Origin: Psychrobacillus sp044762655
GTDB lineage: Bacteria; Bacillota; Bacilli; Bacillales_A; Planococcaceae
DNA: 64,000 nucleotides
Direction of reading: 5' to 3'
Assembly (NCBI RefSeq): GCF_044762655.1
Contig: NZ_JBIWER010000004.1
Coordinates: forward strand, 186,001 to 250,000
Positions 49,569-58,088 of this stretch are shown here, piece after piece. The stretch's first letter is position 1. Each line of letters starts with the position of its first letter. The translations under genes were made by a program, and so were the position numbers. The notes under the pieces were generated by a model. It saw only the letters and a program-made list of their open reading frames with translations, had not been told where the DNA came from and did not search any database.

Positions 49569-50201
49569 TTATACTAATTGTTTAGAAAGTTTTGCAGCAG
49601 CTGCTTTTACTTTTTCTAAGCCTTCTGCAACGATTGCTTCTGCTTGAGCTGGCGCTGCAGCATGTCCTTCGATTACTACTTCATCCACGATTTGCATACC
49701 GAAAACGCCACCTAATACATTTTTCATGTAGCTAACTGCCATTTCCATTGGTGCTGCTTCTGGTGAAGAATAGATACCACCACGAGCATTTAAGATGACT
49801 GCTTTTTTGTCAGTCAATAATTGTACTGCTTGACCATTTTCGTCGTATTTGAACGAGAAGCCAGCTTGGTAAATATAATCGATAAACACTTGTAATGGAG
49901 CTGGAATTGTTAAGTTCCATAATGGGAATGCAAATACTACTACATCAGCAGCAGTGATTGCGTCCATCGCTTTTTGTTTAGCTGCGATTAAACGAGCTTC
50001 TAATTCTGTTAACTCTACTCCATCTGATAATTTACCGAAAGCATTAAAAAGGTCTTGTCCGATAAAAGGCATATCTTCTGCAAACACATCATAAGTGGTT
50101 ACGTTTGCTCCTTCTAAGTTTTCCATAAATGTATCGTACATTCTGCTAGAAATACCTTCTGCAGAAGGGCGGTTGTTTGCTTTAACTACTAAAATATTCA
50201 T
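49569..50201 (-). CDS. azoR: FMN-dependent NADH-azoreductase
   Basis: Flavodoxin-fold NAD(P)H quinone and azo reductase of 210 residues. The phosphate loop is VKANNRPSAEGISSRMYDTF, the FMN isoalloxazine segment is FPLWNLTIPAPLQVFIDYIYQAG, and NARGGIYSSPEAAPMEMA follows. B. subtilis AzoR1/AzoR2 belong here and protect against quinones and thiol stress. The C-terminus is Ala-rich. The ATG follows GGAGGAA. Confidence 0.93.
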   Translation of the reverse strand: MNILVVKANNRPSAEGISSRMYDTFMENLEGANVTTYDVFAEDMPFIGQDLFNAFGKLSDGVELTELEARLIAAKQKAMDAITAADVVVFAFPLWNLTIPAPLQVFIDYIYQAGFSFKYDENGQAVQLLTDKKAVILNARGGIYSSPEAAPMEMAVSYMKNVLGGVFGMQIVDEVVIEGHAAAPAQAEAIVAEGLEKVKAAAAKLSKQLV

Positions 50202-50322
50202 TTTATTATTCCTCCAATGTTTTGTTTACATTGGTTATATTAACAGATATATTAAACTACATTCAATTATTTCGAATTCGAAATGAATGGTTTTTAACTT
50301 CATGTCACAAACTTTTCACAAA

Positions 50323-51477
50323 TTAGTATTTCAGGCTCTTCCGTGTCATGATTATTAGAATAATCGCTGGAATCGTACAAACAATCATTCCGAGAAAGGC
50401 TAACCCTGGCTGAATTTCGTATAGATAGCCTCCACCAAAAGTTAAAATGGCAGTGCTTAAGCTTAAAGCCAATCCTGAATACAGACCCTGTGCATTAGCA
50501 ATTTGTTCTTGTGGTAAAGACCTTGTTAAATATCGGATAAAAGCAATATGAGCTACTCCAAACGATAGCGCATGCAGTGCTTGAGAAATGATGAACATCG
50601 CCACATTAGGGAAGATAAAAATCATCACCCACCGAAGTGTAGATCCAACCCCTGCCAATAAAAATAAGGAAGATGGACGCCATTTAGATAAAAAGGTATC
50701 TGCCTTCATAAAGTACAAAATTTCAAAAATAACTGCTATATTAATAATCATCCCGATATAGAAAGGATTAACACCTAACTCCTGTAAATAGATATATCCA
50801 TAATTATAGTAAGCTGCATGAGCTCCTTGTAGTAAAAAAACAATCATTAATACTACAGGAAATGTCTTTACCTGCCATAAACCCTTCATCGAAAGTTTTT
50901 GCTTTCTGTCTTCTTTAGAGGGTTTCGTCAGCAAAATTACTGGGGTAGGCATGAACTGCTTGATCAATAAGAATAGCAATCCTACAATCATACTCCACAG
51001 AATCGCTTGCTCTCCCCAAACTCCCGTTAACATACTAATAATAAGAACGGCAATGACAAATCCACCTGATCCATAGGAACGACTTCTACCATAATGCACC
51101 CTTCCTTGTTGGACAAGTGAAGACGCCCCACTTTCAATGGCTGGCATCAAAGTCGGATACACTAAACTAAATAGTAGAGTGATCAGGAGCAGTGACATAT
51201 TAGAAGTTGCCGGTATATAAATTACAGCTGCAACTAAGGACAATATAGTAAAGGTAATAATTATTTTTTTGTTACTCATAAATTTAGACATAAAAGGAAA
51301 TACGAACATTGTTGCCACAGCTCGCGCAACTAGGCCAAATGCCATAATCATACTCGCATCAGCTACAGTTAAATTCTTCGCTTGCACTAACCAGCCAGTC
51401 CAGTATGGTAAAAAGATCCCCCATGTAAAAAAGAAGACGAAAAAGCTCTGTGAAAGCCAGCGTTGATTGTTCACCAT
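50323..51477 (-). CDS. MFS transporter (HcaT / MFS_1-like)
   Basis: Twelve-helix transporter of 384 residues resembling the phenylpropionate-permease HcaT branch: LSQSFFVFFFTWGIFLPYWTGWL, MIMAFGLVARAVATMFVFP, GRSRSYGSGGFVIAV in the first half, and LHALSFGVAHIAFIRYLTRSLP in the second. The substrate is unknown. It is divergent from the YeiL-like regulator gene across 94 bp, so regulation by that protein is plausible. The ATG follows GGAGG. Confidence 0.85.
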   Translation of the reverse strand: MVNNQRWLSQSFFVFFFTWGIFLPYWTGWLVQAKNLTVADASMIMAFGLVARAVATMFVFPFMSKFMSNKKIIITFTILSLVAAVIYIPATSNMSLLLITLLFSLVYPTLMPAIESGASSLVQQGRVHYGRSRSYGSGGFVIAVLIISMLTGVWGEQAILWSMIVGLLFLLIKQFMPTPVILLTKPSKEDRKQKLSMKGLWQVKTFPVVLMIVFLLQGAHAAYYNYGYIYLQELGVNPFYIGMIINIAVIFEILYFMKADTFLSKWRPSSLFLLAGVGSTLRWVMIFIFPNVAMFIISQALHALSFGVAHIAFIRYLTRSLPQEQIANAQGLYSGLALSLSTAILTFGGGYLYEIQPGLAFLGMIVCTIPAIILIIMTRKSLKY

Positions 51478-51571
51478 TTTTTAATACCTCCATTCACTAG
51501 GTTGAATGATAGCATGGGTAAAATTATAATAATAGGAGATATCTCATATATTTTAAGGAGGATTGTAAAAA

Positions 51572-52237
51572 TTGAACAGGATAGAAGGATCACGACAAGC
51601 ATATTACATTGATAACTACACCATTCAATCTTTTTTTTCCTTTAATATTTCTCCCTATGTAGAGGTTTTTGAATTTGACAAAGGAGATTTTATTATTCAA
51701 GAGGGTGCAGAACCAGAATATCTCTTTTATATGGTAGAAGGGAAGGCAAAACTATATGTCACCCATAAAAATGGTAAGGTTTCGTTGATAAATTTTTTAA
51801 CCCCTCCAATATTTATGGGTGAAATCGAGTTGTTAAATGATGAAAAATACTCGAAAAGCATTCAAACTAGCTCTAAATCTATTTGCATTGGAATCACAAT
51901 AGAAAAATGCAAAGAAAAGTTATTAGCAGACGCTCACTTCCTTAGATATTTATGTATATTTTTGAGTAATAAATCAACAGCTCATTCTACCAAATATACA
52001 AAGCATCAAGCGTATCCATTAGAAAACAAACTGGCAGATTTTATACTTTTGTCCTCGCACGATAACATATATAAGGAAAAGCATACGGAAATTAGCGAGT
52101 ACTTTGGTGTTTCCTATCGCCATTTACTACATACATTCGCCCAATTATCTGAAGCAGGTATTATTGAAAAAACGAAAATGGGGTACAAAATAGTTGATGA
52201 AGAAAAGCTTCAGGCATTAGCAGACGAGATCAAATAA
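51572..52237 (+). CDS. Crp/Fnr-family regulator, YeiL-like
   Basis: Regulator of 221 residues. The N-terminal cyclic-nucleotide-like barrel has FEFDKGDFIIQEGAEPEYLFYMVEGKAKLY and GEIELLNDEKYSKSIQT. The C-terminal winged helix reads TEISEYFGVSYRHLLHTFAQL then EAGIIEKTKMGYKIVD. It lacks an obvious Fe-S cysteine set: the few Cys (in SICIGI, EKCKEK, YLCIF) are not spaced like Fnr. YeiL of E. coli is linked to stationary-phase survival. TTG 51572 follows AAGGAGG. The likely target is the divergent MFS gene (inference). Confidence 0.85.
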   Translation: MNRIEGSRQAYYIDNYTIQSFFSFNISPYVEVFEFDKGDFIIQEGAEPEYLFYMVEGKAKLYVTHKNGKVSLINFLTPPIFMGEIELLNDEKYSKSIQTSSKSICIGITIEKCKEKLLADAHFLRYLCIFLSNKSTAHSTKYTKHQAYPLENKLADFILLSSHDNIYKEKHTEISEYFGVSYRHLLHTFAQLSEAGIIEKTKMGYKIVDEEKLQALADEIK

Positions 52238-52250
52238 TCTACGTCCATTA

Positions 52251-52291
52251 AAAACACCTTGAACCGATTTCAAATCTTATCAAGGTGTTAA
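52251..52291. terminator. bidirectional terminator
   Basis: AACACCTTGA / TCAAGGTGTT stem with A and T flanks, between converging genes. Confidence 0.8.
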
Positions 52292-52296
52292 TATTT

Positions 52297-53547
52297 TTAT
52301 GAAGTTACTTCTGTTGTTTCTTGTACAATAACAGGCTCTCCCGCTTTTAATAATACTTTATTTTTCCCTAATAACAGTCCTAATATTAACATCAGTATTC
52401 CTGTACCTAGTAATATCCATTCTACGCTCAAGAAATCGGCCATGGGTCCAAAGATAAGCATCCCTATTGGCATCATGGATGTAGCAATCATCCCAAACAC
52501 ACCAAATATTCTACCAAGATAATCACCCTCAACTCGTTCTTGGATTAAAACCGTGGTCGGTGTATTAAAAATTGGCATGGATATTCCGAATAGCCCCATG
52601 AAAAGTAAGTAAGCCCAAAAGATCGGCATAACACCTAGGGCAATTGTACAGATTCCCATAACGATACTAGCAAGTGTCATCGTATGCACCTTGTTGGCAA
52701 AACCACCCTATGAAGCAATGATTGCTCCACCTACCATCATCCCAATAGAGAAAGCAATTTCTATGGCAGTTAGTCGCCAGACATCAACCCCAAAACTACG
52801 TGTCACCTGTAATGGAGTTAAAAAAGCTGCTGGTGCCATTAAGATGAAAAATAACGCAAAAAACAAAAAGAATTTTTTTAGAAACGCATGGTTATTAATA
52901 TGTATTAACCCTTCTTTAAAATCGTCTAGATAGCTTGTCGTTTGTTGCATTGATGCTTTTGCATGTGCTGGAATTTTCAAAAACACGAGCAAAGTCACGA
53001 TTGCTAATGCCGCAGTGATAACGTCGATAAAGAAAATTATTTCTAGTGTAGCCATCGTCAGCAATGCCGCACTCACCATTGGAGAAACGAACATAATAAT
53101 TGCCTGTATACTTCCATTAATTCCGTTTACTTTCGTAAGATTAGTCTCGGGAACAATTTGTGGAAGAATAGCTCCCACTGCCGGGCCTTGAATACCTGTT
53201 CCTATCGCTCGAATTGCTGCCATAGCAAACAGAAGCCAAATAGCATCGTATCCCATTAAAAAGACAATTGCCATTACGAGGGTTGCCGTAGCAATCAGTC
53301 CATCCGACAAGATAATGAGTAGCTTACGATTGTAGCGATCTGCCCAAACCCCTGCAAAAGGCGATAAAATAAAGGTAGGAATGAACCCACACAGTATAAA
53401 CAATGTCATCATCATACCTGATTTTGTAGTTAGTGTTATATGCCACATAATTGCATACTGGACCAATGATGAACCAAAAAGCGATAACGTTTGACTGCCT
53501 AAAAAGATAATGATATTCCTTTTCCAATTTTCAAATTCTGTAGTCAT
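52297..53547 (-). pseudogene. MFS efflux transporter broken by an in-frame amber codon
   Basis: Two consecutive pieces in the same frame make one 12-helix macrolide-efflux-type MFS protein of about 415 residues. The first ends FSIGMMVGGAIIAS at a TAG (complement of 52708-52710); the next residues are GGFANKVHTMTLAS, continuing the family pattern W-G-G-F. The stop is most simply a TGG Trp codon changed to TAG. Upstream parts are intact (GRNIIIFLG-like start, FAGVWADRYNRKLLII, PAVGAILPQIVPE). No frameshift or insertion is seen. Either a recent pseudogene, a sequencing error, or amber readthrough. Confidence 0.85.
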
Positions 53548-53649
53548 CTTCTTCACGACCTTTTCTTGTATATTTGTTGTTTGAAAAGGAAATGATAAGG
53601 TCTTTTTTGCTCGGGTCGAAAAAGATTAAATATAAAACTATTTTTAGAC

Positions 53650-53685
53650 ATCAAAAAAGAGGGCAGATTCTCCCTCTTTTTTGAT
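53650..53685. terminator. perfect hairpin in the gap 53548-53879
   Basis: ATCAAAAAAGAGGG / CCCTCTTTTTTGAT, 14 bp, loop CAGATTCT. It probably ends the LLM oxidoreductase transcript. I see nothing else convincing in this 330-bp gap. Confidence 0.8.
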
Positions 53686-53879
53686 AAACGTAAAATAAAG
53701 TTTTCCTAAGAAGACAGACTAATCCCATTTACTCTACACGGAGACAGAGCCCTTGATCCTATTCAATTAACGGTTCAAAGTTTGGACTCTAAGTCTCATA
53801 GATGCTGTCAAAAGGAAAACCTCCATTTCATTTAATTGGATTTCATTTTACCATAGGTTTTTTTACTATTCAACAAATA

Positions 53880-54935
53880 CTATTTAGCGGTGTATTTTTT
53901 AATAGCAGGGAGAATTTCATTGCCAATAAGTTCAATATTCTTCATTAATTTTTCAAATGGAACACCACCGAAATCCATTTGTCCAATATATCTTTGATGA
54001 CCAAATACTTCCTGCTGATAAAGAATTTTTTCGATAATCTGCTGCGGACTTCCGATATTCATAACATGGTGCGGATCAGCTCCTAAAGCAAATGCGTCTC
54101 TAGGATAACCCCTACCATTCGATAATTTCATTCCTTCATTGATATAAGGATAGTATTCGTTTTGTGCCTGTTGTGTTGTTTCTGCTGCATAGAAGAAACC
54201 AGCAGTGGCAACTGGAAGTTCGGCAGGATTATAGCCGCTGCTTTTAGCAGCATCTCGATAGGCATCAATGGAGATCTTGAAAGATGATGCAGGTCCTCCC
54301 AAAGTAGCCAAAAACATTGGCACACCAGCATTTCCTGCCTTAATCGCACTTGCAGGATGTCCACCGACTGCACGCCAAATAGGTAGCGAGCCTTCTTGTG
54401 GGCGTGGTATGACGTTTGCATCTTTTAATGGTGCTCGGAATTGCCCACTCCAATTGACGACATTTTCTTTATTAATCTTCAATAATAGCTCGAACTTTTC
54501 TTCGAATAACTCCTCGTAATATCGAACATCGTAGCCTAATAATTCAAATAACCCGATTCTAGAGGCACGTCCAGCCACAATTTCCGTACGACCTTTGGAT
54601 AGTAAATCTATTGTGGCAAAGTCTTCATATACGCGAACTGGATCGGATGTGCTTATTATGGATGAGGAACTAGCAATTTTTATCGAACTAGTTGCTTGTG
54701 CAATTGCTGCTAGAACAACAGTGTGTGCTTGGGTTGCAAAATACTCCTGATGACTTTCTCCTACACTGAAGAAATCAATTCCGGCTTGCTCCGCTAACTT
54801 TGCTAACTCAACAATCTCTTGTATACGCTGCGCTGCGGAAATACGTTCTCCGGTATGTGGGTTTGGCATATGATCCCCTAATGTATATAACCCAAATTCC
54901 AATCCTTTGCTTTGATCGATACGATATTTTTCCAT
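53880..54935 (-). CDS. LLM-class flavin-dependent oxidoreductase
   Basis: Luciferase-like monooxygenase of 351 residues with a TIM-barrel fold: FGLYTLGDHMPNPHTGERIS, LAEQAGIDFFSVGESHQEYF, SIKIASSSSIISTSDPVRVYE, LSKGRTEIVAGRASRIG, SLPIWRAVGGHPASA, and the C-terminal GSPQQIIEKILYQ. It uses FMNH2 from a separate reductase to oxidise an unknown organic substrate. It is not a bacterial luciferase. It is divergent from the HxlR regulator gene, its probable repressor. Confidence 0.9.
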   Translation of the reverse strand: MEKYRIDQSKGLEFGLYTLGDHMPNPHTGERISAAQRIQEIVELAKLAEQAGIDFFSVGESHQEYFATQAHTVVLAAIAQATSSIKIASSSSIISTSDPVRVYEDFATIDLLSKGRTEIVAGRASRIGLFELLGYDVRYYEELFEEKFELLLKINKENVVNWSGQFRAPLKDANVIPRPQEGSLPIWRAVGGHPASAIKAGNAGVPMFLATLGGPASSFKISIDAYRDAAKSSGYNPAELPVATAGFFYAAETTQQAQNEYYPYINEGMKLSNGRGYPRDAFALGADPHHVMNIGSPQQIIEKILYQQEVFGHQRYIGQMDFGGVPFEKLMKNIELIGNEILPAIKKYTAK

Positions 54936-55039
54936 TTACCTCACCCTTCTGTTTAAAGAAATCTCCATAAAATTATTATTTCTCATATAGTAGTATAGTA
55001 TTGAATTTCACTTTCAGTAAGTACGCACAATAAAGTGGT

Positions 55040-55061
55040 ATAGTATACATAATGATACTAT
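55040..55061. promoter_or_regulatory. palindrome between the LLM and HxlR genes
   Basis: ATAGTAT-ACATAATG-ATACTAT, perfect 7-bp arms, 17 bases before the HxlR start codon. Related half-sites (TAGTATAGTATT) lie at 54991-55003. It is a candidate HxlR operator. Confidence 0.55.
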
Positions 55062-55078
55062 TGAGAGGAGGCTGCACG

Positions 55079-55426
55079 ATGGATATGCAACCAGAGCTTT
55101 GCAAAGTGGACGACGCTTTAGGTATTCTAGTAGGAAAATGGAAACCAATTATTTTATTGATTCTTTTACAGGAAGGTACAAAAAGATTCAGTGATTTAAA
55201 ACGTAGTGTACCTGGCATAACCCAAAAAATGCTAACAAAACAGCTTCGCGAGTTAGAGCAAGAGGATATTATCACACGTAATGTCTATCCTCAGGTCCCG
55301 CCGAAAGTGGAATATTCCATTAGTGAGTATGGAAAAAGCTTAGAACCCATTTTGGTAGCCATGCATGAATGGGGAACTGCACATACGCTTCATAAAACAA
55401 AAAAAGCACAGCAACAAACAAGTTGA
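55079..55426 (+). CDS. HxlR-family winged-helix regulator
   Basis: Regulator of 115 residues with the HxlR signature: CKVDDALGILVGKWKPIILLILL, KRFSDLKRSVPGITQKMLTKQLRELE, and VPPKVEYSISEYGKSLEPIL. The conserved Cys11 near the N-terminus is the redox or electrophile-sensing position in HypR and YodB relatives, so thiol stress might release it. ATG 55079 follows GAGGAGG. It is divergent from the LLM oxidoreductase gene, a common target arrangement. Confidence 0.92.
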   Translation: MDMQPELCKVDDALGILVGKWKPIILLILLQEGTKRFSDLKRSVPGITQKMLTKQLRELEQEDIITRNVYPQVPPKVEYSISEYGKSLEPILVAMHEWGTAHTLHKTKKAQQQTS

Positions 55427-55492
55427 CTTGCGATTTGTGGACATGGTTTTGCGATTCTCCGTTGTGAACTTGTGATTTAATGATTTCCCCTA

Positions 55493-55530
55493 AAAAAACG
55501 GCCCTAATTAGAAAAAAGGAGCCGTTTTAC
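55493..55530. terminator. terminator after the HxlR gene
   Basis: AAAACGGC / GCCGTTTT stem with an 18-base loop and A/T flanks. Confidence 0.75.
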
Positions 55531-55543
55531 TTATGTAGACTTC

Positions 55544-55987
55544 CTATCCTAATTCCTTAGCAGGCATAATCATATCAATATGCGGAATTTCGTCCTCCAA
55601 ATATACTTCTGACACCGTTTCAAAACCAAAGGATCCATAAAAATCCTCTAAGTGAGCTTGAGCTTGTGCATAGATAGGCATACCTGGATAAATAGTTTCT
55701 ATATATTCCAGTCCTCTCGCTACAAGCTCCCTACCTAATCCAGATTTCCGATGACTCCTAGCCACTAACACTCTTCCAATATGAATATTGTCCTCTGTTG
55801 GAATCACACGCATGTATGCACATAATTCATTATTTTCTTCTTTAAAAATATGCGTACTCTCTAAGTCAGTGTCATCTACTTCTTGATAGGGGCAATTTTG
55901 CTCCACTACAAAAACGTCTACTCTTGCTTTATAAATACGTTGTAATTCCAATGCACTTAACTCTTCAAATGCTATATAATTCCACAA
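55544..55987 (-). CDS. GNAT acetyltransferase, ElaA family
   Basis: Acetyltransferase of 147 residues. The ElaA pattern is clear: ELSALELQRIYKARVDVFVVEQNCPYQEVDDTD, then HIGRVLVARSHRKSGLGREL, AQAHLEDFYGSFGFE and DEIPHIDM at the end. ElaA proteins are uncharacterised GNATs. TTG 55987 lies eight bases after AAGGAG; the GTG at 55996 overlaps that site. Confidence 0.9.
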   Translation of the reverse strand: MWNYIAFEELSALELQRIYKARVDVFVVEQNCPYQEVDDTDLESTHIFKEENNELCAYMRVIPTEDNIHIGRVLVARSHRKSGLGRELVARGLEYIETIYPGMPIYAQAQAHLEDFYGSFGFETVSEVYLEDEIPHIDMIMPAKELG

Positions 55988-56014
55988 ACAAATCACTCCT
56001 TACATTAACTCCTA

Positions 56015-56209
56015 TTATATACCATCAAACAGGCTACCGATAACTCTTCCTATACCTCTAACTAACCAGAAAAGCATACGGAAAGGAAGGAAAAGTATCT
56101 CGGGCACCCAAAAGAAAACTTCAAAAACAAAATCACCAAATGTGTATTGATCATTGCCTTTGCGCTTGTTCTTCCTAATTTCCTTCTTTTTTTCCCATCG
56201 CTCACTCAT
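56015..56209 (-). CDS. small membrane protein, unknown
   Basis: Protein of 64 residues with a very basic head (MSERWEKKKEIRKNKRKGND), then an amphipathic hydrophobic stretch FVFEVFFWVPEILFLPFRMLFWLVRG and a C-terminal IGRVIGSLFDGI. It could be a monotopic or hairpin membrane protein; this type is common in Bacillus without a known role. It has a modest ribosome-binding site (AGAAGTGA). It may share a transcript with the ElaA gene 28 bases downstream. Confidence 0.65.
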   Translation of the reverse strand: MSERWEKKKEIRKNKRKGNDQYTFGDFVFEVFFWVPEILFLPFRMLFWLVRGIGRVIGSLFDGI

Positions 56210-56240
56210 CTAGTATCACTTCTCTCCATAAAAAATTATT

Positions 56241-56699
56241 CTAATATCTATGCCCATCTTTTTTAGCCTGTATATATCCGTAGTAAGTACAGGTTCCATG
56301 TTGGAATAAATCCTTTACCTCAAAACCGCATTTCTCATAAAAACTGAAATTATTAGCTGATGTATGTGCGAACCAATCTCCGTGAGGAAGCTTTTGAACA
56401 CATAATTCCACAAGCTTTTGACCAATACCTTTTCCACGATATTCCGATTGCACTACTAAGTCCATAATATTTGCTGCCATTATTTGATCAGAAATGACTC
56501 TAATCATCCCAATCATTTTTTCGTTATCCCAAACAGTATATGCCCAAGTGGAATTTTCAAATATAAGCGTGAACTTTTCTTTCTGCCAATCCGGAGTATG
56601 CTTACTCCATCCAGCATCTTTAAAGAGTTCCTCTACATATTCAGCAGGAATACCCTTTTTCCCCTCTCTAATAACAAGCCCTTCAAAATAATGATACAT
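56241..56699 (-). CDS. GNAT family N-acetyltransferase
   Basis: Acetyltransferase of 152 residues. It shows GKKGIPAEYVEELFKDAGWS, WAYTVWDNEKMIGMIRVISD, VVQSEYRGKGIGQKLVE with the acetyl-CoA loop, and ANNFSFYEKCGFEVKDL. The order matches the small YjcF/aminoalkylphosphonate-type GNATs; the substrate is unknown. The ATG follows GGGGAG. The next gene on this strand begins 32 bases downstream. Confidence 0.88.
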   Translation of the reverse strand: MYHYFEGLVIREGKKGIPAEYVEELFKDAGWSKHTPDWQKEKFTLIFENSTWAYTVWDNEKMIGMIRVISDQIMAANIMDLVVQSEYRGKGIGQKLVELCVQKLPHGDWFAHTSANNFSFYEKCGFEVKDLFQHGTCTYYGYIQAKKDGHRY

Positions 56700-56828
56700 A
56701 CGTAACTCCCCCTTTGTAGTTATAAGTATATATACTACGTCCAGGTAGATATCCCCTTTTTAAATAAAAGCAGAAAGGAAAAAAGATAAAGCCTGTAGAA
56801 GATAGTAGGAGTATAAGGATGTGACGAT

Positions 56829-58013
56829 GTGAAGTTAAATAATAGCTTTCGATCTATCTGGTTAAGTAGTGCCACCTCTGAACTTGGTGGTGCGTTTTTT
56901 ACCTTCTGCAATTCTATACTAATCTTTGAACATACTGGCTCTGCAACTGCACTCGGTTTAGTGTGGTTAATCTATTACATACCATCTTTTTTTATGCAGC
57001 TATTTATAGGACCATATATTGATCGTTGGAGTCGCAAGTATACAATGATTTGGTGCCAGTTAATACGAGCCATTCTCGCAATGCTATTAGCGATTACCCT
57101 GTTCTCTGATTGGTTCTTTGTTCCACTCATTTATATAGTTCAGGTTATTGTAGGGTTGATAATGCCTATATTCACTCCTGCAAATCAATCTATACTACCA
57201 ACGATTGTCGAGAAAGAATTTCTAGGAAAAGCAAATGCATCTCTTGAAAGCGTTCGACAAGTAATGGCAGTAATGGGGCCAATCACCGCAGGAGTGTTAA
57301 TAGACTATATTGAGGTGAACTGGCTATTAATCATAATTTCGATAGCATTTTTGTTAAGTACATATAATTTGGTACAAATAAACGAACGTCATCTAAAGCA
57401 TGAGGTACGAAATCCTTGGATTCAGGAGTTTAAGGAAGGATTGAATTCTTATTTCAAGCATCCATTAATTGTTTGGCTTGGTGTTTTCTTCGGCTTTGTT
57501 CAATTCGGGGTTGGGGTAACAATTGTGACAACACTTCCTTATATTACAACGGTTTTAGAACAACCAACTGTATCATATGGATTTTTTATGGCAGGTTTCC
57601 CGGTTGGCTATACTATTGGGGCTTTACTTAGCTCTAAACTGAGGCAATTGAATGGGCTTGGTGTGTTGTTTAGTGCCCTCTTTATCGGTGGTTGTACTTA
57701 TTTATCGTTAGCGTTTAGTCCATGGTATTCTTTAGCCTTAGTAACGGAGGCTATTGCAGGAATTGTTATTGCTGTGTTCAACATTTATAACATCACACTA
57801 ATTCAACAACGAATTCCAAACCAACAGATGGGTAAAGTTACATCGGTACGTCTATTAATCATGCGACTTATGCACCCACTAGGTATTCTATTTGCCACCG
57901 TCAGTGTGCAATTTTTAGCTATTCGAACTATGTATTTAATCATTGGAGTAATAATCTGTATTACTTCTTTAAATGGTTATGCTTTCTTGAAAAATAAAGT
58001 AGAAATTAAATAA
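56829..58013 (+). CDS. MFS transporter (MFS_3 / EntS-like)
   Basis: Transporter of 394 residues with twelve helices: FRSIWLSSATSELGGAFFTFCNS, the loop IGPYIDRWSRKYTMIWCQLIR, PIFTPANQSILPTIVEKEFLGKANA, and GFPVGYTIGALLSSKLRQL in the second half. This is the family of EntS and macrolide or multidrug exporters and is similar in type to the broken MFS gene at 52297-53547. The GTG start follows AAGGATGTGA. Confidence 0.85.
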   Translation: MKLNNSFRSIWLSSATSELGGAFFTFCNSILIFEHTGSATALGLVWLIYYIPSFFMQLFIGPYIDRWSRKYTMIWCQLIRAILAMLLAITLFSDWFFVPLIYIVQVIVGLIMPIFTPANQSILPTIVEKEFLGKANASLESVRQVMAVMGPITAGVLIDYIEVNWLLIIISIAFLLSTYNLVQINERHLKHEVRNPWIQEFKEGLNSYFKHPLIVWLGVFFGFVQFGVGVTIVTTLPYITTVLEQPTVSYGFFMAGFPVGYTIGALLSSKLRQLNGLGVLFSALFIGGCTYLSLAFSPWYSLALVTEAIAGIVIAVFNIYNITLIQQRIPNQQMGKVTSVRLLIMRLMHPLGILFATVSVQFLAIRTMYLIIGVIICITSLNGYAFLKNKVEIK

Positions 58014-58024
58014 TATATTAACGA

Positions 58025-58062
58025 AAAAGAGCCTCCTACTATTTCCAAAGTAGAAAGCTCTT
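58025..58062. terminator. bidirectional terminator
   Basis: AAGAGC / GCTCTT ends with an internal CTACT/AGTAG arm and A/T flanks. Confidence 0.7.
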
Positions 58063-58088
58063 AATACGTTAATTCACGACAACTCTAA

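Noticed and set aside
53686..53879. A short TTG frame with GGAGG upstream (minus strand, about 14 codons)
   Set aside because: Too short and without context; the stretch otherwise shows no feature.
53880..54935. LLM protein as part of a bioluminescence operon
   Set aside because: No second luciferase subunit or lux fatty-acid reductase genes; sequence is of the generic LLM monooxygenase class with an HxlR regulator.
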